A stretch of DNA of 36,150 nt from NCBI GenBank assembly GCA_018607785.1, contig JABBAU010000051.1, positions 40,346-76,495 on the forward strand. Direction: 5' to 3'. Positions 26,815 through 36,150 of the stretch are shown here, piece after piece (position 1 is the stretch's first letter; each line of letters starts with the position of its first letter). The translations under genes were made by a program, and so were the position numbers. The notes beneath the pieces were generated by a model. It worked only from the letters and a program-made list of their open reading frames with translations. It was not told the origin of the DNA and did no database searches. The DNA is from Methylobacillus sp. GTDB lineage: Bacteria > Pseudomonadota > Gammaproteobacteria > Burkholderiales > Methylophilaceae.

Positions 26815-28754
26815 TCTAGCTCTTCCAAAAAATTGATAATAGCATTCTCATTTCTTGTTCTTTTAAAAGGTGGCAAACTTTTCCAAATCTTAATACCATA
26901 AGATTTATCAATAATTCTTTTGTCACAAATCACCATAACACCTTTGTCATAATCATCTCTAATGAGTCGACCTACACCTTGTTTTAATTTTATTATTGCT
27001 TCTGGCAACTGCATTGATATAAATGCATTTTTTCCTTCCTCAGACAGTAATTTGATTTTAGATTCAAATACAGGGTCACCCGGCGATTGAAAAGGGAGTT
27101 TATCAATCATTACCAAGCTTAACATTGGTCCACGGACATCAATTCCCTCCCAAAAACTCAAAGATCCAATTAAAACCGCATTTCCATATTTTTTAAATTG
27201 ATTTAATAGGTCACTTTTTGGTCCATCGCCTTGAGTGAGCACTGGGTATTTTATTTGATTTTTTTCAAATTCATCTTTTAATAAAGCACTAATTTCCTCC
27301 ATTGATTTTAAACTTGTAGCTAAAATAAAAGCTCTACCCTTTGATGCTTTTATTAAAGGGATAGCCCTTTTAACTAAAACTATATTAAACAACTCATCTT
27401 TTGGATCAGGCATTTCTTTTGGCACATATAAAAATGCATTTTCGCTAAAATTGAATGGACTTTTTAAATAATGAGTCTTAGAATTTTCAAGACCCAGTAA
27501 GTTCGTAAAGTGATCAAAACTTCCATTAATGGCCAATGTCGCTGAAGTAAATATCCACGCACTCTCAGCTTTATCTTGAAATTTTTTAAATTGCTCAGCA
27601 ACGCTTATAGGTGTTGCATTAAATTGGATTGTTCTAGCAAATACTTCCAGCCAATAGATGCTATTTTGATCATCCCCTCGAAGCCAAGAATTTATTTTTA
27701 TGTTTAATTCAGAGGATCTATCAAATAATTTTTGTAACTCTGCATTCTCTTCAGAATGTTTAGATAAAACACTTTCTAACAAATTTAATTTTTCAATCAA
27801 AGATTCATATGATTTTTTGAATGAATCATAATCTTGTAGGTGATCTATATTTAATCTAGCAGAAGAAGAACTTATTAATTTTTTTAATTCAAAAATATTG
27901 TCTTGAAGTTCTAGAGCTAACGTATCCAATATTTTCAATGTATCTGGATATTTTATAAAACTTTGTTGGCAATCCTGAATTAAATTTATAATTTGACTTG
28001 AAGATATAAATTGACCTAAGAAAAAAGATGCGACCAAAGGTACCTGGTGTGCCTCATCAAATATCACTGTATTTGCTTTTGGTAAAATTTCGGATAACTC
28101 GGCATCTTTAAGAACAAAATCAGCAAAGAATAAATGGTGGTTTACTATCAACACCTCAGATTCAAGTGCCTCTTTTCGTGCTTTTACTAAAAAACAGTCT
28201 TTATAAAATTCACAATCTTGCCCTAAACAATTTTCTTTAGTTGATGTTACCAAAGGCCAAATAGATGAATTTTCTGGAATTTTACTGATTTCAGAAATTT
28301 CACCTGTGTCACTAGAGTCGGAAAAGGCCTTTATTGAATGAAGATATTTTGCATCATCTTTGTTAAAAAATAGGCCCTCTTGGTTTGTGTTTTCCATTCT
28401 TAATTTACAAATATAATTACTTCTTCCCTTTAATATATTTACTTTGACAGATATTTTAAGAGCTTCTCTTATTTTAGGAATATCACTAAAAAATAGTTGG
28501 TCTTGTAAATTCTTCGTGGCAGTAGAAATAACAACTTTGCCGCCTCTTAAGAGCGCTGGATATAAGTAGGCAAAGGTTTTACCGACGCCTGTTCCTGCTT
28601 CAACAACCAAAGATTTTTTCTTTGCAATCGCATGGCTTACTGATTTTGCCATTTCAACTTGTTCTTCTCTCAATTGATAATTATCTAGACAATCATTTAA
28701 AGGTCCTTGAGGGCTAAAAAATTCGTCTATTGGTGATTTTTTTTGGACATCCAT
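26811..28754 (-). CDS. DinG/YoaA-type ATP-dependent helicase
   Basis: REEQVEMAKSVSHAI, VEAGTGVGKTFAYLYPAL (Walker A), Fe-S Cys set (C..CLGQDCEFYKDC), FDEAHQ, GSLSFWEGIDVRG, LKQGVGRLIR. Confidence 0.93.
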   Translation of the reverse strand: MDVQKKSPIDEFFSPQGPLNDCLDNYQLREEQVEMAKSVSHAIAKKKSLVVEAGTGVGKTFAYLYPALLRGGKVVISTATKNLQDQLFFSDIPKIREALKISVKVNILKGRSNYICKLRMENTNQEGLFFNKDDAKYLHSIKAFSDSSDTGEISEISKIPENSSIWPLVTSTKENCLGQDCEFYKDCFLVKARKEALESEVLIVNHHLFFADFVLKDAELSEILPKANTVIFDEAHQVPLVASFFLGQFISSSQIINLIQDCQQSFIKYPDTLKILDTLALELQDNIFELKKLISSSSARLNIDHLQDYDSFKKSYESLIEKLNLLESVLSKHSEENAELQKLFDRSSELNIKINSWLRGDDQNSIYWLEVFARTIQFNATPISVAEQFKKFQDKAESAWIFTSATLAINGSFDHFTNLLGLENSKTHYLKSPFNFSENAFLYVPKEMPDPKDELFNIVLVKRAIPLIKASKGRAFILATSLKSMEEISALLKDEFEKNQIKYPVLTQGDGPKSDLLNQFKKYGNAVLIGSLSFWEGIDVRGPMLSLVMIDKLPFQSPGDPVFESKIKLLSEEGKNAFISMQLPEAIIKLKQGVGRLIRDDYDKGVMVICDKRIIDKSYGIKIWKSLPPFKRTRNENAIINFLEELE

Positions 28755-28908
28755 AATTTTTTGATTTATCTCACAGGGAACTAAATTTACTTCATATTAG
28801 TCAATTGTATTGCAATTTGAATGATAATTAGTTTTTGTTTTGCAGTTTATGCACTAAAATATAATTAATTTTCGATACTCAAACTTTACAACAAAAAGGT
28901 CACAATAA

Positions 28909-30303
28909 ATGCGTTCAAAACTTGAAAAATTTTCACTTTTAATCAGCGGAGCAATCATTGGAATTTTATTTGCATTTAATATTCCTGTATTTGCTGATAA
29001 AAATAATCCCAATAATTTACCTATTGATAAGTTAAGAACCTTTGCTGAGGTATTTGGTAAGATAAAAACAGATTACGTAGATCCGATTGGCGATCCAAAA
29101 CTTCTTGATGAAGCGCTTAAAGGTATGTTATCTGGACTTGACCCTCACTCTGTTTATCTTGATAAAGATAAATATAAGGATTTATCACAAGGTACTGCAG
29201 GTGAATTTGGAGGTCTGGGTATCGAGGTGGGAATGAAAGATGGTTTTGTTGAGGTCATTACACCTATTGAGGATACCCCAGCTTTTAATGCAGGTTTAAA
29301 AAGTGGTGATTTAATCATCAAGCTTGACGACACTTTAGTTAAAGGACTTACTTTGAACGATGCGGTCAAGTTGATGAGAGGAAAACCAGGTACCTCCATT
29401 GATATCCGAGTACTTCGTGAAAATGTTATCGATCCAATAGATATAAAAATTACTCGTGCACAAATAAAAACAAAAAGCGTTAAAGCTAAACTGGTAGAAC
29501 CTGATTACGCATACTTAAGAGTTACTCAATTTCAAGATAGAACTGGAGAAGACCTAGCTAAAGCAATTAATAAACTAAGATCAGAAAATAAGCATGCTTT
29601 TAACGGAATTATTTTGGATATGAGAAACAATCCGGGTGGATTGTTAACCCAGGCAGTTTCTGTTTCAGCAGCCTTCCTAGAAGACGATAAATTGGTAGTT
29701 TATACAGAAGGAAGAGCGCCTGATTCGAAAATGCGCTTAACTACTGCACCTGAAAATTTCATAAGACCTGGCGGTGACTTTAATAAAAATAATTATATTA
29801 ATTCACTACCCGATGATATTAAGGATGTTCCTATGGTTGTAATTATTAATAATGGATCTGCATCAGCGGCTGAAATTGTAACAGGCGCTCTTAAAGACCA
29901 TAAAAGAGCGACTATATTAGGAACACGAAGTTTTGGTAAGGGCTCAGTTCAAAGCATTTTACCGATGATGAATGGCTCCGCAATTAAATTGACCACGGCA
30001 AGATATTATACGCCCAACGGTACATCCATCCAGGGGAAAGGTATAGAGCCAGACATAATTGTTACCGATGGAACGGAATCTTTAGCTTATCGTGAGGAAG
30101 ATATACCAGACAGCCTTTCGAATCTTCAAGACAAGAGTGAAAAAGAAAATAATCCCATTACAAATGGGCCAACCCCCGAACAAAAAGAAGCTTTGAAAAA
30201 TTATAAGCCTATAAAATTTGGTACAGATGAAGATATTCAATTTGTTGAAGCTCTCAAAATTCTTAAAGGTATGGGTGACCAAGCAGCCTTATCAAAAAAT
30301 TAA
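28909..30303 (+). CDS. C-terminal processing serine protease (S41 family, CtpA-like)
   Basis: PDZ domain (GGLGIEVGMKDGFVEVITPIEDTPAFNAGLKSGDLIIKLDD), S41 catalytic region (MRNNPGG, VVIINNGSASAAEIVTGALKDHKRATILGTRSFGKGSVQ). Confidence 0.95.
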   Translation: MRSKLEKFSLLISGAIIGILFAFNIPVFADKNNPNNLPIDKLRTFAEVFGKIKTDYVDPIGDPKLLDEALKGMLSGLDPHSVYLDKDKYKDLSQGTAGEFGGLGIEVGMKDGFVEVITPIEDTPAFNAGLKSGDLIIKLDDTLVKGLTLNDAVKLMRGKPGTSIDIRVLRENVIDPIDIKITRAQIKTKSVKAKLVEPDYAYLRVTQFQDRTGEDLAKAINKLRSENKHAFNGIILDMRNNPGGLLTQAVSVSAAFLEDDKLVVYTEGRAPDSKMRLTTAPENFIRPGGDFNKNNYINSLPDDIKDVPMVVIINNGSASAAEIVTGALKDHKRATILGTRSFGKGSVQSILPMMNGSAIKLTTARYYTPNGTSIQGKGIEPDIIVTDGTESLAYREEDIPDSLSNLQDKSEKENNPITNGPTPEQKEALKNYKPIKFGTDEDIQFVEALKILKGMGDQAALSKN

Positions 30304-30307
30304 TTTA

Positions 30308-30934
30308 GTGATTAAAGATAAAATCATTGAAGAGGTTGAAGCAGGATTAAAAATCTTATTTAATACTGCTCCATCAAGCAGGAAAAGACCAGATATAAAT
30401 ATTTCAAATAGTAAGAATCTCAGTCCAAAGACAAAAAAAAATCATGCAAAATTAATGAGAGTAAATCACTCTGGAGAAATTTGCGCACAAGCACTTTATA
30501 GAGGACAACTTTTTTTTAACAAAGATAAAAACATTGAAAAAAGTTTAAAAAATGCTGCTAATGAAGAGTTAGATCACTTAGCCTGGTGCGAACAAAGAAT
30601 TGATGAGTTAGGCGGAAAAACAAGTTTATTAAATCCTCTGCTTTATTTTGGATCCATTGGCATCGGTGGTATTGCAAGCATTATTGATAATAAATACAAC
30701 TTAGGATTTTTAGCTGAGACAGAAAAACAAGTTTCTTCTCATCTTGACAGCCATATTGTTAAATTATCAAAAGAAGATATCAAAACAAAAAAAATACTTG
30801 AACAAATGAGATCTGATGAATGCCAACATGAAATATCGGCGAAAAAATTAGGGGCAGCAGAACTTCCAAAATCTATCAAAAAAGTCATGAATTTTACTTC
30901 TAAAATTATGACTACTATCACATACAAGATTTAA
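30308..30934 (+). CDS. coq7: Demethoxyubiquinone hydroxylase (Coq7 family), probable GTG start at 30308
   Basis: MRVNHSGEICAQALYRGQLFF, NEELDHLAWCEQRIDELGG, ETEKQVSSHLDSH, DECQHEISAKKLGA (diiron EX6EXXH pattern). Confidence 0.94.
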   Translation: MIKDKIIEEVEAGLKILFNTAPSSRKRPDINISNSKNLSPKTKKNHAKLMRVNHSGEICAQALYRGQLFFNKDKNIEKSLKNAANEELDHLAWCEQRIDELGGKTSLLNPLLYFGSIGIGGIASIIDNKYNLGFLAETEKQVSSHLDSHIVKLSKEDIKTKKILEQMRSDECQHEISAKKLGAAELPKSIKKVMNFTSKIMTTITYKI

Positions 30935-30938
30935 GTTT

Positions 30939-31259
30939 ATGTTATTGAAATTTAAAGATGTAATAGAAACCCTTCCAGATATCACTAATCTAGAAAAAAT
31001 AGAGCTTTACGACTTAGAGGATAACTTCACTGATAAAATTGATAATTTACCTGGAACTCAGGGATCTTTAAAAGTTTATTTTTACCTTTACAAAACTTTC
31101 AATGTCATTAATTTTCAGGCAGCCCAAAAAGGTTTAGAGTTATTTGCAGAATATACAAATGACGCAAAAAAGAGCCCCGGAAGTCATCCAAATATTGATC
31201 GTTTAATTAATATAATTAAATCAAAAAACAGTTTAAAAATGAAAGTTATTCCTCGGTAA
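30939..31259 (+). CDS. Conserved small protein (DUF2322-like)
   Basis: 106 aa; LPDITNLEKIELYDLEDN...NLPGTQGSLKVYFYL...AAQKGLELFAEYTNDAKKSPGSHPNIDRLI resembles DUF2322 proteins (from memory). Confidence 0.65.
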   Translation: MLLKFKDVIETLPDITNLEKIELYDLEDNFTDKIDNLPGTQGSLKVYFYLYKTFNVINFQAAQKGLELFAEYTNDAKKSPGSHPNIDRLINIIKSKNSLKMKVIPR

Positions 31260-31662
31260 TTACAAAGTCATGGGTTATTTCAACACTCTTGCTTAGCATG
31301 ATTGAAGCTGAGCAATATTTTTTTGCAGATAATTCAATTGCTCTTTCAACAACTTTTTTTTGAAGATTAATACCTTTAATCAGAAAACGAATATGAATGC
31401 TTGTAAAAACTTTAGGCACTTCATCTGCACGCGTTGCATCGATTTCTGCAATACATTCCGTTACATTTTGTCTTGATTTTTTTAAAATTGTAACTACATC
31501 GAATGAAGTACATCCTCCCATGCCGATCAAAATCATCTCCATCGGTCTCATACCTAAATCTCTACCACCAAGCTCTTTTGGGCCATCCAATGTTACTTCA
31601 TGACCTGTCTCGGATAGGCCATTAAAACTTACATCCTGCATCCATTTTATTCTAGTTTTCAA
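31246..31662 (-). CDS. OsmC/YhfA family protein
   Basis: GPKELGGRDLGMRPMEMILIGMGGCTSFDVVTILKKSRQNVTECIAEIDATRADEVPKVFTSIHIRFLIKG...SAKKYCSASIML; the two OsmC cysteines are present. Confidence 0.93.
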   Translation of the reverse strand: MKTRIKWMQDVSFNGLSETGHEVTLDGPKELGGRDLGMRPMEMILIGMGGCTSFDVVTILKKSRQNVTECIAEIDATRADEVPKVFTSIHIRFLIKGINLQKKVVERAIELSAKKYCSASIMLSKSVEITHDFVITEE

Positions 31663-31664
31663 TA

Positions 31665-32108
31665 CTACTGGATCTCAATAAGCTCAACATCAAATATAAG
31701 GTCTGAGTTTGGAGGTATCACATTTCCAGCTCCCCTTGAACCATATCCCATATCAGATGGAATTATAATTGTTCGGCTTCCGCCAACTTGCATTCCGCTT
31801 ACTCCCTGATCCCAACCTTTGATGACTTGACCTACCCCTAAGACAAAACTAAATGGCTCTCTTCTATCAACCGAACTATCAAATTTAGAAGTTTTCTCTC
31901 CTTTTTCATAAAGCCAGCCTGTGTAATGGACGGTGACTGTAAGTCCCTTCTCTGCTTCTCTTCCTTCTCCAACTTTATTATCTGTGATAATTAACTCTTT
32001 TATCTCTTTATCTTGCATTTTTCCTTTCTCCTCGTTAACAAGTTCTATTGATTGTGACAATGAAGTGAACATCAACAATGCAATAAATGTAAATATTTTT
32101 TTTATCAT
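31665..32108 (-). CDS. FKBP-type peptidyl-prolyl isomerase with signal peptide
   Basis: [92 protein letters not shown]. Confidence 0.95.
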   Translation of the reverse strand: MIKKIFTFIALLMFTSLSQSIELVNEEKGKMQDKEIKELIITDNKVGEGREAEKGLTVTVHYTGWLYEKGEKTSKFDSSVDRREPFSFVLGVGQVIKGWDQGVSGMQVGGSRTIIIPSDMGYGSRGAGNVIPPNSDLIFDVELIEIQ

Positions 32109-32132
32109 CTTATTAGTCCCTAAACAATAATT

Positions 32133-33557
32133 TTAAATAGATCCAAATGCTAAATTAATTAAATCATTTTGAAAATCGTAAGATTTATTTGCTGCCTTAT
32201 CGTTCATTATAAAAACGAATAATTTTTTATCTTTATTTTTATCAACTAAATATCCAGCAATTGCACTTACATTTTTTAATGAGCCCGTTTTAAAATGTCC
32301 ATTTTTTTTAACTTTGGAGAATGGCATTTTTTTTTCTAGTGTGCCATCTTCATATAAAATTGAAAAGGAAGATAATATTTCTGGCATATAGGGATGTTCA
32401 TAAATTTTATCCATTATTTTCATCAGACTTACAGTATTAATTGAAGTATTTCTAGATAAGCCTGCTCCATTCTCAATAAAAATATTGCCTGTGTCTATAC
32501 CCAAACTTTTCAGCCTATTCAAAATATATTCGTTCACATCATTTTCTGTAGCTTGGATCTTAAGATCTTCTGTCACCACAGTTAATATTAAGTTGCGTGC
32601 CATTAAATTCAAACTATATTTATTCATGTCACGAATAAGGACTCCCAGAGGTTTTGAAACGTGGCTAGCAATAGCATTATCTTCTAGCCTCTTGCTGTCA
32701 TTGACCCAATAACCCCCTGTAAAATGACCTCCATTCTGAACCCATAAATGTTTAAAGATTTCGTAAAAATATCGGCTATTATCCAAAATAGATAAATCAA
32801 TTTCTTTATTCAGGCACTTCTTACTTAAATAACCTTGAAAAATAATTTCCTCAGGTGGTGAATTATTAGCTTTTTGATAATCTAATGATTGCTTCCATGA
32901 TGTACAATTTTTTTCACTTATTTTTAAGTTATTTTTTATCCTTAGAGATTTAAGGTCTGGTTTCGACTCAATTTTAATTTTTTTATTTTGAGGGATAAAC
33001 TTGTAATTAACCGTATTTGCCTGAATAGAAATTGCATTGGGTAAAACATTATAGGCTCTCATTGGATCGTCATCAAAATCAATTACTTGAGGAAGTTTTC
33101 CAAAATAGCTCTTATCTAAAATTAAATTGCCCTCTATTTTTTTTATCCCTTTTTTTTGAATATCTCTTATTAAATCCTCTAGATCACTTACTGAAAAACT
33201 GGCATCTCCTCTTCCATAAAATATTAAATCTCCTTGAAGGGTATTATCTTTGACCACACCCGTGTATGAGAGATCTGATCTCCATTTAAAATTTGGTCCC
33301 AACCTATCTAATGCAATAAATGCTGTAATTATTTTTGTGAGCGAGGCTGGATTGAAGTTCTTATCACCATTGAAAATAATTGCTTCTTCTTTAGGGTTTG
33401 ATAGATTTTTTACTACGAAGCTATAGCTATTTTTATCAAAGTCATATTTACTTAATAAAGCTTTATATGATTGAGGTATTTCAGCATAGATAGAAATGGA
33501 GACAAAACTCCATAAGAAAAAAAATATTTTCAAAAATAATCTAGTTATTGATTGCAT
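32133..33557 (-). CDS. dacB: D-alanyl-D-alanine carboxypeptidase/endopeptidase (PBP4 family)
   Basis: NPASLTKIITAFIALDRLG (SxxK), IFYGRGDASFS, GAGLSRNTSINTVSLMKIM, HFKTGSLKNVSAIAGYLVD (KTG). Confidence 0.93.
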   Translation of the reverse strand: MQSITRLFLKIFFFLWSFVSISIYAEIPQSYKALLSKYDFDKNSYSFVVKNLSNPKEEAIIFNGDKNFNPASLTKIITAFIALDRLGPNFKWRSDLSYTGVVKDNTLQGDLIFYGRGDASFSVSDLEDLIRDIQKKGIKKIEGNLILDKSYFGKLPQVIDFDDDPMRAYNVLPNAISIQANTVNYKFIPQNKKIKIESKPDLKSLRIKNNLKISEKNCTSWKQSLDYQKANNSPPEEIIFQGYLSKKCLNKEIDLSILDNSRYFYEIFKHLWVQNGGHFTGGYWVNDSKRLEDNAIASHVSKPLGVLIRDMNKYSLNLMARNLILTVVTEDLKIQATENDVNEYILNRLKSLGIDTGNIFIENGAGLSRNTSINTVSLMKIMDKIYEHPYMPEILSSFSILYEDGTLEKKMPFSKVKKNGHFKTGSLKNVSAIAGYLVDKNKDKKLFVFIMNDKAANKSYDFQNDLINLAFGSI

Positions 33558-34845
33558 ATAAAATTGCCTGGCGTGTAATTTTTACCATATGTTTGGCTTC
33601 AGACTCTTTAATACAATATGGAGGCATAAAATAGATAGTATGATCTATTGGTCGTATGAGTAATCCTTTATTTAGAGAAAACTCTAAAACCTTATCAATT
33701 GAAATTTTTGGATCTAACTCAAAAGCCCAAATCATTCCAATATTTCTTAAATCATTAATAGGAAGGTCTTCTAATGAAGAAACTAATTGAGTAATCTTTT
33801 TTGATAACACAAGATTTTTTTTCAAAATATCTTCAGATTCAAAAATTGATAATGTCCCTAATGCTGCGCTGCAAGCAAGAGGATTTCCCGTATAACTATG
33901 GGAATGAAGAAACCCTTTTTTAATATCATCATCATAGAAAGCGTTGTAAATTTTATCCGAAGTTAAAGTGACCGACATGGGAAGATAACCCCCCGTCAAA
34001 CCCTTTGATAGGCAAACAAAATCTGGGGTAATTTTTGCATGCTGATGAGCAAACATTTTTCCCGTTCGTCCAAAACCAACAGCAATTTCATCAGCAATTA
34101 AATGTATCTTATACTGATTACACAATTCTCTTAAAGCAAAGAGAAACCGAGCATCATAAATTCCCATACCTGATGCACACTGCACCATTGGCTCAATGAT
34201 TATGCTTGCTACCTCAGAATGATGCTTTTCAAATATTTTTTGTAACTTTTTTAACTTTGCCTCAAGAAAATCATCAACGGACTGATTACTTTTTTTTAAT
34301 CTTAGATCTGGTGATTCTGTCTTTATATAATTTTTTATTAGAGCCCCGTAATGTGTTCTAAATATTGGGACATCTGTAACGGCAAGTGCGCCTAATGTTT
34401 CCCCATGATAACTATTCTCAAGATAAATATATTTTTTCTTTTTTGGAAATCCTGTTTGACTCCAGTAATGTGAGCTCATTTTTAATGCAATCTCGACAGC
34501 ATTTGCGCCATCACTACCATAAGAGCAATGTCCCAATTTAGTTAATTTACTCAATTTTTCAGATAACTCTATTACTGGTGAATGAGTAAGGCCTGCTAAC
34601 ATTGAATGTTCAAGCGTATTTAGTTGTTTGTTTACATATTTTTTAATTATTTTGTTGTTATGTCCAAATAGATTTACCCACCAAGAACTAGTCACATCAA
34701 GATACTTTTTACCATCGAAATCATAAAGCCAGACTCCCTTTCCTCTTTCAATTGGTATTAATGGAAGCTTTTCATGATGCTTCATTTGTGTACAAGGATG
34801 CCAGACAGACTTAATACTTCTTTTTACATATTTTTTATTTTTCAT
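33541..34845 (-). CDS. bioA: Adenosylmethionine-8-amino-7-oxononanoate aminotransferase
   Basis: VWHPCTQMKHHEKLPLIPIERGKGVWLYDFDGKKYLDVTSSWWVNLFGHNN; SYHGETLGALAVTDVPIFR; ADEIAVGFGRTGKMFA; LSKGLTGGYLPMSVTLT (PLP Lys). Confidence 0.96.
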   Translation of the reverse strand: MKNKKYVKRSIKSVWHPCTQMKHHEKLPLIPIERGKGVWLYDFDGKKYLDVTSSWWVNLFGHNNKIIKKYVNKQLNTLEHSMLAGLTHSPVIELSEKLSKLTKLGHCSYGSDGANAVEIALKMSSHYWSQTGFPKKKKYIYLENSYHGETLGALAVTDVPIFRTHYGALIKNYIKTESPDLRLKKSNQSVDDFLEAKLKKLQKIFEKHHSEVASIIIEPMVQCASGMGIYDARFLFALRELCNQYKIHLIADEIAVGFGRTGKMFAHQHAKITPDFVCLSKGLTGGYLPMSVTLTSDKIYNAFYDDDIKKGFLHSHSYTGNPLACSAALGTLSIFESEDILKKNLVLSKKITQLVSSLEDLPINDLRNIGMIWAFELDPKISIDKVLEFSLNKGLLIRPIDHTIYFMPPYCIKESEAKHMVKITRQAILYAINN

Positions 34846-34850
34846 AAAAT

Positions 34851-35921
34851 TTAGGGTGCTGGATTCATTATTTGAAGATGAATTTCATCTATTTCTTCAA
34901 TAAGTTCATTATCAATGATATCTAAATCATAAGCTGAAATATTTTGTTTTAGTTGTTTTATATTGGTTGCTCCAATCACTGTGCTCGTCACAAACCATTG
35001 CTTATAGACAAAGCTTAATGCTAAATCAGCTAGGCTTATATTTCTTCTTTTGGCTAATGCGTCATATTTTTCTATTGCCTTATTTACCCCATTTCTTTTG
35101 TATCTCTGAGCATAGCCCGGAAATAGGTTGACTCGACCAACTGCATTTGGATCTTTAAGGTACTTTCCACTCAAATGACCAAACGCTAGGGGTGAATATG
35201 AAAAAAAAGATAAATTTTCTCTAAAAAATATTTCTGTCATTCCAAGTTCCACTATCCTGTTTAATAAATTATAGCTATTTTGTAGCGTACAAACTAAAGG
35301 AAGATTTTTAACTTTTGCGAGCCTTATAAACTCCATCAAACCCCAAGGCCACTCATTCGATAATGCAAAAAACTTAACTTTGCCAGCTTTAATTAAGTGC
35401 TCAACGCTTGTTAATTGTTCTTCAATTGAAACCCAATTAATTTTTTTTTCATTTTCATAGTCATCATTTGGGTTAAATTTATACCCCCCAAACATAGGAA
35501 CATTTCTTTCAGGCCAATGAAGATACAAAAGGTCAACATAATCTGTCTTTAGCCTTTGCAAAGAGCCATTAACTGCCTCAATTATATTATTTTCATCAAG
35601 TGATTTTGGCCCTCCTCTTATCCAGTTGATAGCCCTTCTTGGTCCAGCAACTTTAGTAGAAATAACTAAATCTTCTCTTTTTTTTCCTTGCAGCCAATTG
35701 CCAATAATTTCTTCTGTTCGATGGCATGTCTCAGATTTCGGCGGTACAGGATACATTTCTGCAACATCAATGCTATTTATACCCTTCGAAACAGCGTAAT
35801 CAAGCTGCTCAAAAGCGTCACTTTGCGAATTCTGATCCCCAAAAGTCATGGTCCCTAATGTGATTGGTGATACTTTGAGCTCGGTTTGACCGACATTTCT
35901 ATAGTTATTTTTTGTAAACAT
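34851..35921 (-). CDS. Aldo/keto reductase (Tas-like)
   Basis: ELKVSPITLGTMTFGDQNSQSDAFEQLDYAVSKGINSIDVAEMYPVPP; KTDYVDLLYLHWPERNVPMFG; FSYSPLAFGHLSGKY. Confidence 0.93.
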   Translation of the reverse strand: MFTKNNYRNVGQTELKVSPITLGTMTFGDQNSQSDAFEQLDYAVSKGINSIDVAEMYPVPPKSETCHRTEEIIGNWLQGKKREDLVISTKVAGPRRAINWIRGGPKSLDENNIIEAVNGSLQRLKTDYVDLLYLHWPERNVPMFGGYKFNPNDDYENEKKINWVSIEEQLTSVEHLIKAGKVKFFALSNEWPWGLMEFIRLAKVKNLPLVCTLQNSYNLLNRIVELGMTEIFFRENLSFFSYSPLAFGHLSGKYLKDPNAVGRVNLFPGYAQRYKRNGVNKAIEKYDALAKRRNISLADLALSFVYKQWFVTSTVIGATNIKQLKQNISAYDLDIIDNELIEEIDEIHLQIMNPAP

Positions 35922-35954
35922 ATTGAATTAAATTATAAATAAATTTAATGAAGA

Positions 35955-35982
35955 CTTGAAATTTGTAGTATTCATCCCTATT
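35955..35982 (+). promoter_or_regulatory. Putative sigma32 (heat-shock) promoter of groES
   Basis: CTTGAAA (35955-35961), 14 nt, CCCTATT (35976-35982); close to the CTTGAAA-N11-16-CCCCATNT consensus. Confidence 0.7.
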
Positions 35983-35983
35983 A

Positions 35984-36010
35984 TTAGCACTCTATTAAAT
36001 AGAGTGCTAG
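35984..36010 (+). promoter_or_regulatory. CIRCE operator (HrcA binding site)
   Basis: TTAGCACTC-TATTAAATA-GAGTGCTAG; 9-9-9 architecture with one deviation from TTAGCACTC-N9-GAGTGCTAA. Confidence 0.95.
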
Positions 36011-36074
36011 TTTTAGTCTTTGACTAACGCTAAAGTAAATTTTATAAAGAATACACTACTAGGAGAACTTATAT

Positions 36075-36150
36075 ATGAAAATTCGTCCTTTACATGATCG
36101 CTTGATAGTAAGGCGACAAGAAGAAGAACGTACCACTGCATCAGGAATTG
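36075..36150 (+). CDS. groES: Co-chaperonin GroES, N-terminal fragment truncated by window end
   Basis: MKIRPLHDRLIVRRQEEERTTASGI; preceded by AGGAG ribosome-binding site and CIRCE. Confidence 0.97.
   Translation, partial: MKIRPLHDRLIVRRQEEERTTASGI

Noticed and set aside
30218-30307. N-terminal extension of the coq7 ORF
   Set aside because: Overlaps the ctpA 3' end; GTG at 30308 just after the ctpA stop is a better start.
1-36150. Search by eye for CRISPR arrays, transposases, integrases, toxin-antitoxin or other defence genes
   Set aside because: No regularly spaced repeats or mobile/defence-type ORFs seen; the single tRNA-Leu has no flanking integrase or att-like duplication visible.

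Overview
AT-rich, densely packed chromosomal window that reads as a streamlined betaproteobacterial (possibly Methylophilales-like; inference only) housekeeping region. There is no CRISPR array, prophage, transposon or obvious defence island. Main blocks: (1) end of a cyclophilin, lpxH, nusB, ribH; (2) an OFA-type MFS transporter divergent from phoB-phoR plus a coupled lipoprotein; (3) a 1283-aa fused FAD/Fe-S/CCG oxidoreductase; (4) hemJ-like, pfkB-like, apaH; (5) a complete caa3-type cytochrome c oxidase/heme A locus (cyt c5, ctaB, ctaA, TlpA-like, Sco-like, surf1, DUF2909-like, ctaE, ctaG, a 38-aa small ORF, ctaD, ctaC); (6) tRNA-Leu(CAA), queA, a secreted orphan protein, proS, a HolD-like gene, rimI, tsaB, dinG; (7) ctpA, coq7, DUF2322-like, OsmC, FKBP, dacB, bioA, aldo/keto reductase; (8) the groES start with a sigma32-like promoter and a CIRCE operator. 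Most noteworthy: a ProRS that appears to lack the whole INS editing domain; a divergent HolD (DNA pol III psi) candidate next to rimI; two small ORFs missing from the ORF track but stop/start-coupled to cytochrome oxidase genes; an 11-bp-periodic triple TGTCATA array directly before phoB; an lpxH with no ATG/GTG/TTG start before its catalytic motif; and a perfect 14-bp inverted repeat inside the 3' end of a kinase CDS. All homology calls come from reading the translations, not from database searches.
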